NCBI GenBank assembly: GCA_963628435.1
Contig: CAVGEY010000011.1
Span: 1 to 64,000 of the forward strand
Direction of reading: 5' to 3'
Source of the DNA: CAKSQF01 sp963628435
GTDB lineage: Bacteria; Bacillota; Clostridia; Oscillospirales; CAG-272
Length of the DNA stretch: 64,000 nucleotides
Both the position numbers and the translations under genes were made by a program. The stretch's first letter is position 1, and every line of letters begins with the position of its first letter. Below are positions 35,189 through 44,460 of the stretch, in pieces. Below the pieces are notes generated by a model. That model was not told where the DNA came from. It saw only the letters and a program-made list of their open reading frames with translations, and did not search any database.

Positions 35189-36379
35189 ATGAAAAAACTG
35201 TTTACGTCCGAATCGGTTACGGAAGGACATCCCGATAAAATGTGCGATATAATTTCCGATTCGATTCTTGATGCCATAATCGAAAAGGATCCCGGCGCGC
35301 GCGTAGCTTGCGAAACTACCGTAACGACAGGCGTCGTCACGGTGATGGGAGAGATTACGACTTCTGCGAATATCGAATATGAGAGCATTATTCGTGAAAA
35401 AGTTCGTGAAATAGGTTATGATAGAGCCAAATACGGCTTTGACTGTGAAACCTGCGCCGTAATGAGTATGATCCATAAACAGTCACCCGATATTGCCATG
35501 GGCGTTGACCGTTCATTGGAAGCAAAAAACGGCACCGATGAAAAATACGAAATCGGAGCAGGCGATCAGGGAATGATGTTCGGATTTGCCTGTGACGAAA
35601 CACCCGAACTTATGCCGATGCCGATATCACTTGCCCATAAGATGGCCAAAAGACTTGCCGATGTCAGAAAAAGCGGACAGCTTGATTATCTGCGTCCCGA
35701 CGGAAAAACTCAGGTTACGGTTGAGTATGAAAACGGCAGACCGATTCGTGTGGATACAGTGATTGTGTCAACTCAGCATAATCCCGAAGTAAGTATTGAT
35801 GTTATTCGTGATGATATGCTGAAATATGTTATTAAGCCGTCTGTTCCCGATGGCTTTTTCGATGATCAAACGAAGGTGTATGTCAATCCGACCGGGCGTT
35901 TTGTTGTCGGCGGACCGCAGGGTGATTCCGGACTTACCGGTCGAAAAATAATCGTTGATACTTACGGCGGATATGGCAGACACGGCGGCGGTGCATTTTC
36001 GGGCAAGGACCCGACAAAAGTGGACCGTACCGGAGCTTATGCTGCAAGATATATTGCGAAAAATATAGTTGCTGCCGGAATCGCAAAGAAATGCGAAGTT
36101 CAGATAGCTTATGCAATCGGTGTTGCACATCCCGTTTCTCTTATGATTGATACATTCGGAAGCTCAAAAATTTCCGGTGAGAAAATAGCCGATGTTATTT
36201 CCGAAATCTTCGATTTGCGTCCTGCGGCAATTATCGAAAAATTCAAATTGAGACGCCCGATATATTCAAAACTTGCCGCATACGGGCAAATCGGAAGAGA
36301 AGATCTCGGCGTTGAATGGGAAAAGTGCGATTTGGCACCGATACTTGCCGAAAAACTCGCGTCCATTTCCGATAATTAA
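35189..36379 (+). CDS. metK: S-adenosylmethionine synthetase
   Basis: Forms SAM from methionine and ATP. Signatures: TSESVTEGHPDKMCD at the N-terminus, the hexapeptide GAGDQGMMFGFA, and the P-loop-like glycine block GGGAFSGKDPTKVDR. The 396-residue length is normal. AAAGGAAG precedes the ATG. It is controlled by its own product through the SAM-I riboswitch just upstream, and ends at a hairpin. Confidence 0.98.
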   Translation: MKKLFTSESVTEGHPDKMCDIISDSILDAIIEKDPGARVACETTVTTGVVTVMGEITTSANIEYESIIREKVREIGYDRAKYGFDCETCAVMSMIHKQSPDIAMGVDRSLEAKNGTDEKYEIGAGDQGMMFGFACDETPELMPMPISLAHKMAKRLADVRKSGQLDYLRPDGKTQVTVEYENGRPIRVDTVIVSTQHNPEVSIDVIRDDMLKYVIKPSVPDGFFDDQTKVYVNPTGRFVVGGPQGDSGLTGRKIIVDTYGGYGRHGGGAFSGKDPTKVDRTGAYAARYIAKNIVAAGIAKKCEVQIAYAIGVAHPVSLMIDTFGSSKISGEKIADVISEIFDLRPAAIIEKFKLRRPIYSKLAAYGQIGREDLGVEWEKCDLAPILAEKLASISDN

Positions 36380-36396
36380 ATATCGTACTTGTTTAT

Positions 36397-36435
36397 TTTC
36401 GGCAAGCGACTGCCATTATCCGCCGCTTGCCGAAA
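36397..36435 (+). terminator. Hairpin terminator after metK
   Basis: Perfect 12-bp stem TTTCGGCAAGCG with CGCTTGCCGAAA and a 15-nt loop. The U-tract is poor (TATGTTAAAT), so termination may be partial. Confidence 0.65.
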
Positions 36436-36503
36436 TATGTTAAATACTATTCTTAATTGCCACGCTGCTTGTATTTATTTTTTGCCGAAAGGATGTGCGG
36501 CTG

Positions 36504-38741
36504 TTGATTAAAATTGAACCGAATAATCTTTCCGACAGTTCGGAAGACTCAAAAAAAGAGCTGCTTGAAGGAACAGTTGCATATATCACGTATGTGAATG
36601 AAAAAAACGGCTACACCGTTTGCGACCTTGATATCGGCAAAGAGGAAGTAACAATTATCGGAATACTTCCCGGTATCGCTGTCGGAGAAACGATTCGTGC
36701 GAACGGCCATTGGGAAACACATTCATCCTACGGCGAACAGTTCAGAGTCGAGGAATATGAAAAAGAGTTGCCGACATCGCCGACTGCGATTGAAAAGTAT
36801 CTTTCATCCGGGGCAGTCAAGGGAATCGGGAAGAAAACCGCAATGAAAATTGTCGCGATGTTCGGAAGCGATACTCTCGATGTTATTGAAAATCATTGCA
36901 ACCTGCTCACCGATATACCCGGGATAACACCGAAAAAAGCCGAAGAAATGTCCGAACAGTTCAGAAGCCAATTCGGGATGCGTAATGTTATGATGTTCTG
37001 CCGTGATTTCTTCGGACCGTCGCTTTCGCTTAAGATATATAAGCAGTTCGGCAGCGGTGCAGTAGAAATAATTAAGCAGAATCCGTATATTCTGTGCGAA
37101 AGAATAGCCGGAATAGGCTTTCTCGGTGCCGATCGCATTGCGGCTTCTCTCGGCATAGATCCTTCCGATGATGAAAGAATCAAGGCGGGAATCAAATTTG
37201 CACTTGAAGAGAATTCGGTTAAAAACGGTCATACTTTTTTACCGTCCGAAAAGCTCTCGGCAATATCCGCGCGTATTCTCAATGTTGACGAATCAAAAAC
37301 AGACGATATACTCGAAAAACCGATAAACGGAATAAAGACCGTGACCAGCGGACAAACTAAGTGCAAATTTCTTACAGAGTATTATGATGCGGAAATTTTT
37401 ATTGCCAAAAAGCTGAAACTGCTGTCATCGGTATTCAGACGTGATAACTGTGACGATGTTTCGACATTGCTTAGACAGATCGAGCATGAAGAGGGAATAG
37501 AATATGCCGTAAAGCAAAAGAAGGCAATTCTATCAGCTGTTCAAAACGGTGTTATGATACTCACAGGCGGACCGGGTACAGGTAAAACAACGGTTATACG
37601 TGCGATAATACGAATAGCAGGCAGACTCGGATATGATGTGGCGCTTGCCGCACCTACCGGAAGAGCCGCCAAACGTATGTCAGAGGCAACGTCATGCGAG
37701 GCAAAAACCATTCATCGTCTTCTTGAAGTTAAATATTCCGCCGACGAACCCACTTTTCTGCGTGATGAAAACAATCTTCTCGATGAAGATTTTATAATAA
37801 TCGACGAGGCATCAATGGTTGATACTCTTTTGATGTCTGCACTTCTGCATGCCGTTAAACCAGGCGCACGTCTTATTCTTATAGGCGACAGCGATCAGCT
37901 GCCGTCTGTCGGAGCAGGACATGTGCTTTGGGATATTATCGGATGTGATCTTTTTCCCGTGATTACTCTTACCGAAATTTTCAGACAGGCGCAGGAAAGC
38001 CGCATCGTAACAAATGCTCATGCAATAAATAACGGTGAACTTCCGGTGCTTGATGATAAACAGGGCGACTTCTTTTTTATTACAAGAGAGGAGGATCAAA
38101 TTGCCGCAACGGTTACCGGTCTGTGCGCAAACAGACTTCCCGCCAAATACGGAATTGATATAAAAAACGATATTCAGGTGATAACCCCTTCTCATAAAGG
38201 AGTTGCAGGTACCGAGATCCTGAACGAAATGCTTCAGAAGGCACTTAATCCGCCTTCCAAAAATAAAAGAGAGTACAAAAACGGGAACCGCATTTTTCGC
38301 GAAGGCGATAAGGTTATGCAGATAAAAAACAATTACGATATCGAGTGGCAGCGCGATAAAGAAGAAGGAGTCGGAATATTCAACGGAGATATAGGAATAC
38401 TTCGCGAAATCAATTATTCCGACGAAAAAATTATAATAAGTTTCGATGACAGAATCTGCAGCTATGAATTCGGTATGCTTGACGAAATCGAGCATGCATA
38501 CGCGGTAACAGTTCATAAAAGTCAAGGCAGTGAATATCCGATTGTTATCATTCCGATGTATAATTACTCATCAAAATTGCTGACAAGAAATTTGCTTTAT
38601 ACAGCCGTTACACGTGCTCAAAAAATGGTAATACTTGTGGGCAGGCCCGAGGTAGTGCAGGGAATGGTTGAAAACAGCAGAACAATCAATCGTTATACGG
38701 GACTTCGCGGAATGTTGAGAAAAGATGATATCACCTATTAG
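36504..38741 (+). CDS. recD2: RecD2-type ATP-dependent DNA helicase
   Basis: 5'-3' superfamily 1B helicase not tied to RecBC. It has an N-terminal OB-like domain, helix-hairpin-helix repeats (SSGAVKGIGKKTAM and similar), Walker A TGGPGTGKTTVIRAI (about 350), Walker B IIDEASMVD and a C-terminal motif VTVHKSQGSEYP with LLYTAVTRAQK. About 745 residues is normal. I prefer the TTG at 36504, 10 nt after AAAGGA; a GTG at 36495 sits only 1 nt from it. The end overlaps comFC by 17 nt. Confidence 0.93.
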   Translation: MIKIEPNNLSDSSEDSKKELLEGTVAYITYVNEKNGYTVCDLDIGKEEVTIIGILPGIAVGETIRANGHWETHSSYGEQFRVEEYEKELPTSPTAIEKYLSSGAVKGIGKKTAMKIVAMFGSDTLDVIENHCNLLTDIPGITPKKAEEMSEQFRSQFGMRNVMMFCRDFFGPSLSLKIYKQFGSGAVEIIKQNPYILCERIAGIGFLGADRIAASLGIDPSDDERIKAGIKFALEENSVKNGHTFLPSEKLSAISARILNVDESKTDDILEKPINGIKTVTSGQTKCKFLTEYYDAEIFIAKKLKLLSSVFRRDNCDDVSTLLRQIEHEEGIEYAVKQKKAILSAVQNGVMILTGGPGTGKTTVIRAIIRIAGRLGYDVALAAPTGRAAKRMSEATSCEAKTIHRLLEVKYSADEPTFLRDENNLLDEDFIIIDEASMVDTLLMSALLHAVKPGARLILIGDSDQLPSVGAGHVLWDIIGCDLFPVITLTEIFRQAQESRIVTNAHAINNGELPVLDDKQGDFFFITREEDQIAATVTGLCANRLPAKYGIDIKNDIQVITPSHKGVAGTEILNEMLQKALNPPSKNKREYKNGNRIFREGDKVMQIKNNYDIEWQRDKEEGVGIFNGDIGILREINYSDEKIIISFDDRICSYEFGMLDEIEHAYAVTVHKSQGSEYPIVIIPMYNYSSKLLTRNLLYTAVTRAQKMVILVGRPEVVQGMVENSRTINRYTGLRGMLRKDDITY

Positions 38742-39528
38742 AATTGCCGCAGATTTGATTTGGCCGCCCAAATGTATGGCTTGCGGTGAAATCATACCTC
38801 TGAACTATAAGCAGAATCTCGCATTGTGTCAAAATTGCCTTTCAAAATTCGATATCGAAAAAAAGTCTCTTTGCCCTAAATGTCAAAAAGCTCATGTAAA
38901 ATGCAGCTGTAAACCGAAAAATCTTTCGGGTAATGTCTCCGGATGTATACATATAACCCGTTACACATCATGGAGCAGTGTCTCAAATTCACTTGTTATT
39001 TCGGCAAAAGATAACAATTATAAATATCTGTACGGACTCATATCGGATGAGCTCTGTTCGGCGGTTAAAAGCAGAGTCTCGGACTATAAAAAAGCGGTTA
39101 TAACCTATATGCCCAGAGAAAAATCGAAAATTAGCGAAACAGGTGTCGATCAGGCAAAACTTGCCGCCTCCGAAACGGCAAAAAAACTCAACATCGAATT
39201 TGTTACCGCACTTAACCGTATCCATGCAAAACAGCAAAAAGAACTGTCGGCGGATGACAGATTGAAAAATGCCTTTTCGGCATACCGCATGAAAAAAAAC
39301 TCAGTCCCGAAAATTGCGGGCAAAACCGTTATATTGTATGATGATATTCTTACAACAGGAGCCACCATGTCTGCCGGCGCGGATTTGCTTTACAGAATGG
39401 GAGCGGCTAAGGTTTACGTTATTGCATTCGCAATGCGATATAATGACAAACTCGATTCTCACAAATCAACTGCCGTCGATATCGGAATTGATACCGATGG
39501 GTATGATTTCGGAGACGAATTCGAATAA
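38725..39528 (+). CDS. comFC: ComF family protein (phosphoribosyltransferase fold)
   Basis: Type I phosphoribosyltransferase-fold protein of 267 residues, of the ComFC group needed for DNA uptake in competent bacteria. Paired cysteines at the N-terminus (CMACG, CQNC, CPKC, CSC) form a zinc finger, and the PRPP-loop motif VILYDDILTTGATM is intact. It overlaps the recD2 3' end by 17 bases, suggesting coupled translation of two genes handling single-stranded DNA. No comFA is present here. Confidence 0.92.
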   Translation: MISPIRIAADLIWPPKCMACGEIIPLNYKQNLALCQNCLSKFDIEKKSLCPKCQKAHVKCSCKPKNLSGNVSGCIHITRYTSWSSVSNSLVISAKDNNYKYLYGLISDELCSAVKSRVSDYKKAVITYMPREKSKISETGVDQAKLAASETAKKLNIEFVTALNRIHAKQQKELSADDRLKNAFSAYRMKKNSVPKIAGKTVILYDDILTTGATMSAGADLLYRMGAAKVYVIAFAMRYNDKLDSHKSTAVDIGIDTDGYDFGDEFE

Positions 39529-39529
39529 C

Positions 39530-39564
39530 AAAATAACCGATGCATTTTGTGCATCGGTTATTTT
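39530..39564. terminator. Bidirectional terminator between comFC and truB
   Basis: Perfect 15-bp stem (AAAATAACCGATGCA with TGCATCGGTTATTTT), loop TTTTG, between convergent genes. Confidence 0.85.
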
Positions 39565-39598
39565 GCTTGTAATGTAATGCGATTTTGTATTAAACGAT

Positions 39599-40504
39599 TC
39601 AGAAAAATTTGATCGGCTTGATTGCGGCTCCGTCGGGATATTCACATACTTTTCCGAGCGCGAAAAATCCGTTTTCATCGTAAACACGTATCAATTCTCC
39701 GACCCGGAATGTCGTACCGATTTTCTTTTCGTATATTTCACATCCGCAATGTGCGAGTCTTGAAAAAAACGGAGAAAGCATAATTTTATTAAGTTCCGAT
39801 AAGGCCGATTCGGTTGATATGAGCAGACCGTCACGTTCATCTTCCGTCATAGAATAAAGTTTATCAAGAGAAACAGCACTATCAATGGAAAATTTGCCGT
39901 TCATATCTCTGCGTAGTGAAGACATACAGCCGCCGCATCCGAGTTTCTTACCGATATCATTGCAAAGCGTTCGTATGTATGTCCCTTTTGAGCAGCAAAC
40001 CGAAAGTATATATTCGTTAGGACTTTTTTTGCTGACATCAATCGAGTAAATTTCGATTTCGCATGCCTTCCGTTCAATTTCGGTGCCTGCTCGCGCAAGA
40101 TCATAGAGCTTTACGCCGTTAACTTTTTTTGCAGAATACATCGGAGGGGTTTGAAGCTCCTTCCCAATGAAGGAACCGCAAACTTCGAATACCTTGCTCT
40201 CGCCGGGCAATTCCGAATCCGGACAGCTTTCTATGATTTTCCCTGTAATATCCTGAGTGTCGGTTGTTTTTCCGAGAAGCAGGCCTGCCGTATATACTTT
40301 TTTTTCGGCAAGAAGAAAATCGGAAAGTTTTGCGGCTTTGCCGATAAGCACCACAAGTACACCTGTTGCCATCGGATCGAGCGTGCCCGTATGCCCGACT
40401 TTACGCGTCCCGTATAGATGCCTGATTTTATTTACAACATCGTGAGAAGTCATCCCCGACGGTTTGTCAATGCATAGTATGCCTGAAATATCGCGGTCGG
40501 TCAT
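39599..40504 (-). CDS. truB: tRNA pseudouridine(55) synthase TruB
   Basis: Makes pseudouridine-55 in the T loop of all elongator tRNAs. Catalytic Asp43 sits in GHTGTLDPMATG, preceded by the N-terminal IDKPSGMTSHDVV. VCCSKGTYIRTL is motif III. The 301-residue length with a C-terminal PUA-like end is normal. Its start overlaps the nrnA stop by 4 nt (ATGA). It is the last gene of rbfA-nrnA-truB, a common set. Confidence 0.97.
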   Translation of the reverse strand: MTDRDISGILCIDKPSGMTSHDVVNKIRHLYGTRKVGHTGTLDPMATGVLVVLIGKAAKLSDFLLAEKKVYTAGLLLGKTTDTQDITGKIIESCPDSELPGESKVFEVCGSFIGKELQTPPMYSAKKVNGVKLYDLARAGTEIERKACEIEIYSIDVSKKSPNEYILSVCCSKGTYIRTLCNDIGKKLGCGGCMSSLRRDMNGKFSIDSAVSLDKLYSMTEDERDGLLISTESALSELNKIMLSPFFSRLAHCGCEIYEKKIGTTFRVGELIRVYDENGFFALGKVCEYPDGAAIKPIKFF

Positions 40505-41493
40505 TGATTTTCTCCGTTTATGCTTTCATAAATAAAATTATCCTTCAGCTTTTCCAAAACCGTATTAAGTAAAATCGATTTTGCCTTGTCAATATTTTCC
40601 GCTTTAATTGTCGCTCCTGCCGCACGCACATGTCCTCCGCCACCGAAAGCCGCACAGATTGACGCACAGTCAACCGAACGTCTGGACCGCATTGAAACCT
40701 TGTATGTGAATGGTTCTTTTTCTCTGAGCGAAATGCCGAGTTCAACGCCGTTTAGCTTTCTCGCAAGGGCAGAGAAGCCTTCCAGCTGTTCGTCGTCAAT
40801 CCCGGCATCTGTTTTGTCGGAGATTGTTATCGGAACGATAAGAAGTTTTCCGTCAAGATAGGTTTCCATTTTCTTCAAAAAGAGTGAGTCGGCGCGGAGC
40901 GATGCAATCGAAAGATTTTCATATAAATGTTCGTTGATGTCCTCCGATTCGGCACCGTAGTCAATCAAATCCGCGGCAATTCTCAATGTTTTTGATGTTG
41001 TAGAGGAGTACTTGAAACTGCCCGTATCGGTCGAGATACCCGTATAAAGCGCTGACGCTATTTTGCTGTTCATTATTTTCATCTCGGATAGGAGATCGTA
41101 TATTATTTCGCAGGCTGCCGCCGCATCCGAGATACAGTAGTTAAACTGCGCAAAATCATCACCCGTTTCGTGGTGGTCGATTCTGATGTCTATCCGATTT
41201 GAATATTTGTCCGCAAGTTTTCCGAGCATTTGCGCAGAAGCGACATCAACCGAAATTACAAGTCCATCGCAGTCGGTGTCTTTCGTATATAAATCGCCGC
41301 ACACGAATTTCAGGTATTCCGGAATGTCGCTGTCACAAAGAAGTGTTACCTTTTTGTTTGTAAGTTTCAACGCAAGTCCGAGCGCGGTTGCGGCACCTAT
41401 CGTATCGCCGTCCGGAGAGGTGTGCGAAATGATAATTATGCTGTCGTTGCTGTTTATTGCCGACGCAATTTCGGGAATGGTAATATTATTCAT
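40501..41493 (-). CDS. nrnA: DHH family phosphoesterase, NrnA type
   Basis: Predicted nanoRNase/pAp phosphatase that degrades short oligonucleotides. DHH motifs are clear: HTSPDGDTIGAA, DVASAQML, DHHETGDDF, and the DHHA1 glycine motif GGGGHVRAAG. About 331 residues. ATGs at 41499 and 41493 are both possible; the latter has GGGA at a fair distance. The gene starts inside the rbfA 3' end, so translation is coupled. The rbfA-nrnA-truB order is typical of Bacillota. Confidence 0.94.
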   Translation of the reverse strand: MNNITIPEIASAINSNDSIIIISHTSPDGDTIGAATALGLALKLTNKKVTLLCDSDIPEYLKFVCGDLYTKDTDCDGLVISVDVASAQMLGKLADKYSNRIDIRIDHHETGDDFAQFNYCISDAAAACEIIYDLLSEMKIMNSKIASALYTGISTDTGSFKYSSTTSKTLRIAADLIDYGAESEDINEHLYENLSIASLRADSLFLKKMETYLDGKLLIVPITISDKTDAGIDDEQLEGFSALARKLNGVELGISLREKEPFTYKVSMRSRRSVDCASICAAFGGGGHVRAAGATIKAENIDKAKSILLNTVLEKLKDNFIYESINGENQ

Positions 41494-41926
41494 TCTCATT
41501 TCCCGCTCTCTCATCGTCGGCTGCTGCTTCAGCCTTGGCCTCTTCTTCAAGACGCCTGTCGCGTTCCTCTGCAACGGCAAGCTCCTCTTCCACTTTCTTG
41601 AGCAGACTGTTTATATGTGCGCCTTGCTCCATGGAATTATCAAACGCAAAATTGAGTTTGGGAGTCTGACGGAGATTCATTGATTTCGCAAGGCAGGTTC
41701 GAATATAACCTGCGGCGCTCATAAGTCCTTTGCGAATTTCTTTGATGTCGTATTTTCCGCCCATTGCCGAAAAATAAACCTTTGCTTCGGAAAGATCGGG
41801 CGCTACATTGACTTTTGTTATGCTTATTAGACTGTCCGATACTCTGTAATCTTTTACATTGCGGAGAATATCGGACAGCGATTTTGCCATTTCCTCTTCT
41901 ATTCTGTTTTGTCTGTATGATGACAT
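41486..41926 (-). CDS. rbfA: Ribosome-binding factor A
   Basis: 30S maturation factor with a single KH-like domain. Family features are present: YRQNRIEEEM, ISITKVNVAPDLSEAKVYFS and the C-terminal LNFAFDNSMEQGAHI. An Ala/Glu-rich tail (about 120-146) extends past the core. AAAGG is 8 nt before the ATG, with a consensus promoter upstream. No infB or nusA precedes it, so the usual nusA-infB-rbfA run is broken here. Confidence 0.96.
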   Translation of the reverse strand: MSSYRQNRIEEEMAKSLSDILRNVKDYRVSDSLISITKVNVAPDLSEAKVYFSAMGGKYDIKEIRKGLMSAAGYIRTCLAKSMNLRQTPKLNFAFDNSMEQGAHINSLLKKVEEELAVAEERDRRLEEEAKAEAAADDERAGNENE

Positions 41927-41959
41927 TTTGTTAACCTTTCAAATTTATGTGTTACCGTA

Positions 41960-41988
41960 ATTATAACATAGCAGCGGGGTTTAGTCAA
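41960..41988 (-). promoter_or_regulatory. Promoter of rbfA-nrnA-truB
   Basis: Minus strand TTGACT, 17-bp spacer, TATAAT with TGT before the -10. Confidence 0.88.
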
Positions 41989-42028
41989 GCACGACCGTCA
42001 AAAAAACGGCCATCTGCCTGCTTTTCTA

Positions 42029-42057
42029 TTGACTAAGTGAGACTTTTTTGATATAAT
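42029..42057 (+). promoter_or_regulatory. Promoter of the YjjG-like gene
   Basis: TTGACT, 17-bp spacer, TATAAT with TGA before the -10. It is back to back with the rbfA promoter, about 40 bp between -35 elements. Confidence 0.88.
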
Positions 42058-42081
42058 CGAAAAAAATAATTTGGGGAAATT

Positions 42082-42783
42082 ATGAAAAAATATAAAGATT
42101 TACTTTTTGATGCCGATAATACGGTTTTTGATTTTTCTGCTTGTGAAAAAAAGAGCTTCTTCGAAAGCGCAAAAAGAATCGGAATAAAGGCAGATGACGA
42201 TGCATATAAACATTATACCGTATTTAACTCGATGCTATGGGAAATGCTCGAACGCGGAGAAATTGACAGCGACGGCGTACAGCATAACAGATACTTCAAA
42301 ACACTTGAGTATATGGGACTTGAAACCGAACTTGCGGATGTTTGGAACGCCGAATACGAGGAGGGACTTGCCGAGTCGGCGATTCTTTATGACGACTCCG
42401 CCGAATGTCTTGAGAAACTTTCAAAAAAATTCCGTCTGTCAATGATTACCAACGGACTTGAAAGAGTGCAGAAATCCAGATATCAAATTGCGAATCTCGG
42501 CAGATATTTCGAAAACAGGCTTTTTATATCGGGGGAGATCGGCTATTCAAAGCCGGATAAACGATTTTTTGATTTTGTCGAAAACAGTCTTGACGGATTT
42601 GAAAAAACATCGGCACTCGTTATCGGAGACAGTCTGACCGCAGATATTGCCGGAGCGATTAATTCGGGATTGGATGCCGTTTTCATTGACCGCAATCACA
42701 AATTCAATTATGTTCCCGAAGGGTGTATTGCTCGATTTACATCATTCTTTGAGCTTTTAAGATACATTGAAGCGGAAAAATAA
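42082..42783 (+). CDS. yjjG: HAD hydrolase, YjjG-like nucleotidase
   Basis: Haloacid-dehalogenase phosphatase. Motif I LLFDADNTVFDF (nucleophile D10, D12), motif II MITNGLERVQ, motif III lysine in GYSKPDKRFF and motif IV VIGDSLTADIAGA match the noncanonical pyrimidine nucleotidase (YjjG/YfnB) group, which dephosphorylates damaged or unusual dNMPs/UMP and related 5' nucleotides. Substrate assignment is by family only. 233 residues. GGGGA precedes the ATG. It has its own promoter and no tight partner. Confidence 0.9.
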   Translation: MKKYKDLLFDADNTVFDFSACEKKSFFESAKRIGIKADDDAYKHYTVFNSMLWEMLERGEIDSDGVQHNRYFKTLEYMGLETELADVWNAEYEEGLAESAILYDDSAECLEKLSKKFRLSMITNGLERVQKSRYQIANLGRYFENRLFISGEIGYSKPDKRFFDFVENSLDGFEKTSALVIGDSLTADIAGAINSGLDAVFIDRNHKFNYVPEGCIARFTSFFELLRYIEAEK

Positions 42784-42813
42784 TAATTATTTTAATTATT
42801 TTCCGATTTTTTG

Positions 42814-42842
42814 TTGAAAAAATCGAATTTATATAGTATAAT
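42814..42842 (+). promoter_or_regulatory. Promoter of the membrane-anchored propeller-like gene
   Basis: TTGAAA, 17-bp spacer, TATAAT, about 50 bp before the ATG. Confidence 0.8.
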
Positions 42843-42891
42843 TGCCTTGCTGAAATTATATAATGCAAAAATCAATAAAAGGAGAAAGAAA

Positions 42892-44376
42892 ATGGACGAA
42901 CAGAAAGAAAATCCCACGAAAGCAAAATTCAATTCGTTTATGGAAAAAGTGATGCCCGTTTTGAAGGATAAGAGGGTTTGGATGGCAGTCGGTGCCGTCG
43001 TGCTTCTCATTATTCTCATTTCTGTGATTTCATCTTTAATCGGTTCGGATAACGGTTATATTCAGTATGAGAATATCGTTCTCCCGCTTGAAAACGATGA
43101 TGAACCCGTATTTGTTTCCAATGCCAAGCAGCTTAAGCTGAATATGACTGCTGAAGTAAAAGACTACAGCTATACTATTGACGGCAAATATTACGCTATT
43201 AAGGACACCGATGGTGTGCTGTATGTCTTAAATGGAAAAAAGCTTACAAAAGTTGCCGAGGATGTGGATGAGTGCACACTTTCCGAAACCGGCAAAGGAC
43301 TGCTCTATACGGTAGATGCCGGTGAAAACACCGAGCTTTATCACTACACCGTGGGCGGCAAATCGGTTCTTGTCAGCGACGAAGCGATTCAGTGGATTAT
43401 TTCTCCCGACGGAAAGACCGCGGCTTATACCACCTATGAAGACGAAAAGACCAATGTGTATTACTTCGACGGCAAGAAATCAGAGAAGATTTCGTCGACA
43501 TATATGTCACTTATCGCGATGAATAACGGCGGTAAGTATATCTACGGTATCGTTTATGACGATGACGATTTTGGCAAAAATCTCGTTTCACTCAATAAGA
43601 AGGGTGAAAAGACAAAGATTGCATCCGGACTTTCATCAACTTACGTTTACCTTAACTACGATCATACACAGATTCTGTTCTATGAAGACGGCAAATCCTA
43701 TGTTTCGGAAAAAGCAAAGGATGCGGTAAAGATAAGCTCACGTGAAATCAGACCCGTGCTTGCCGAAAATTCCATGTTCAACATTTTTGACGACACAATA
43801 AACACAGCCCCGATGAAAAATCTGTTTGATCACATTTATACCGACGGCGACGGTGTATGGCTTATAAAGAAGAATACCGATAAATCGGTAAAACTTGTAT
43901 CTAAAGCATCCAGTCTGACTCTTGACAGCACCGCATCTTATCTCTACTATGTGTATGATAATGAAGAACTTCGCGTTGTAAAGATTAAAGACGGCGAGAA
44001 AGCATCCGACAATGCCGTGACGATTGTTGACGATTATGCATATAATTATGTGGTTACATCAAACCGTTCGCTCGTATATTATATAATCGATAATGAACTT
44101 CACAGCGTTAACGGTAAAAACGGCAAGAACGATAAAACCGTTTCCAAGGACGATGTTAACCAATACTATTTGTGTATTTCACCCAAGGATGTTGTTTACT
44201 ACATTATGGATGATGATCTTTACGCCTGCTCCAACGGAAAGAAGGGCACAAAGGTTCTTGCAGATTGCGAGGCTGTTACCGGCATCGGCAATGCGATTTA
44301 TGCTTACTCGGACGATTGCGTTTACGGTACAAACGGTGCGAAGAAGCTTAAAAAGATTGTCGAAATCAGCGACTGA
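42892..44376 (+). CDS. Membrane-anchored beta-propeller-like protein, function unknown
   Basis: Unrecognised 494-residue protein. A short basic/polar cytoplasmic tail (1-29) is followed by one transmembrane helix (about 30-50), and the rest should face outside. The exposed part has repeating strands with YY/VY and Asp-Gly turns, such as IISPDGKTAAYTTY, YTIDGKYYAIKDTDG and LTLDSTASYLYYVYD, the pattern of TolB- or WD40-like propeller blades, spaced about 40-50 residues apart. No catalytic motif is visible. The ATG at 42892 has AAAGGAG 7 nt upstream; the frame upstream of it has no support. It is a single-gene unit with promoter and terminator. Confidence 0.85.
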   Translation: MDEQKENPTKAKFNSFMEKVMPVLKDKRVWMAVGAVVLLIILISVISSLIGSDNGYIQYENIVLPLENDDEPVFVSNAKQLKLNMTAEVKDYSYTIDGKYYAIKDTDGVLYVLNGKKLTKVAEDVDECTLSETGKGLLYTVDAGENTELYHYTVGGKSVLVSDEAIQWIISPDGKTAAYTTYEDEKTNVYYFDGKKSEKISSTYMSLIAMNNGGKYIYGIVYDDDDFGKNLVSLNKKGEKTKIASGLSSTYVYLNYDHTQILFYEDGKSYVSEKAKDAVKISSREIRPVLAENSMFNIFDDTINTAPMKNLFDHIYTDGDGVWLIKKNTDKSVKLVSKASSLTLDSTASYLYYVYDNEELRVVKIKDGEKASDNAVTIVDDYAYNYVVTSNRSLVYYIIDNELHSVNGKNGKNDKTVSKDDVNQYYLCISPKDVVYYIMDDDLYACSNGKKGTKVLADCEAVTGIGNAIYAYSDDCVYGTNGAKKLKKIVEISD

Positions 44377-44399
44377 GAATGAAATATAATAAATAATCG

Positions 44400-44434
44400 A
44401 AAACCGTGTCGGAAAGTTTTCCGACACGGTTTTT
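44400..44434. terminator. Bidirectional terminator after the propeller-like gene
   Basis: A/T-flanked stem AAAACCGTGTCGG with CCGACACGGTTTT, loop AAAGTTTT, between convergent genes. T-runs lie on both strands. Confidence 0.85.
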
Positions 44435-44460
44435 GCATATTTAATTTTGCTTTTGATATA

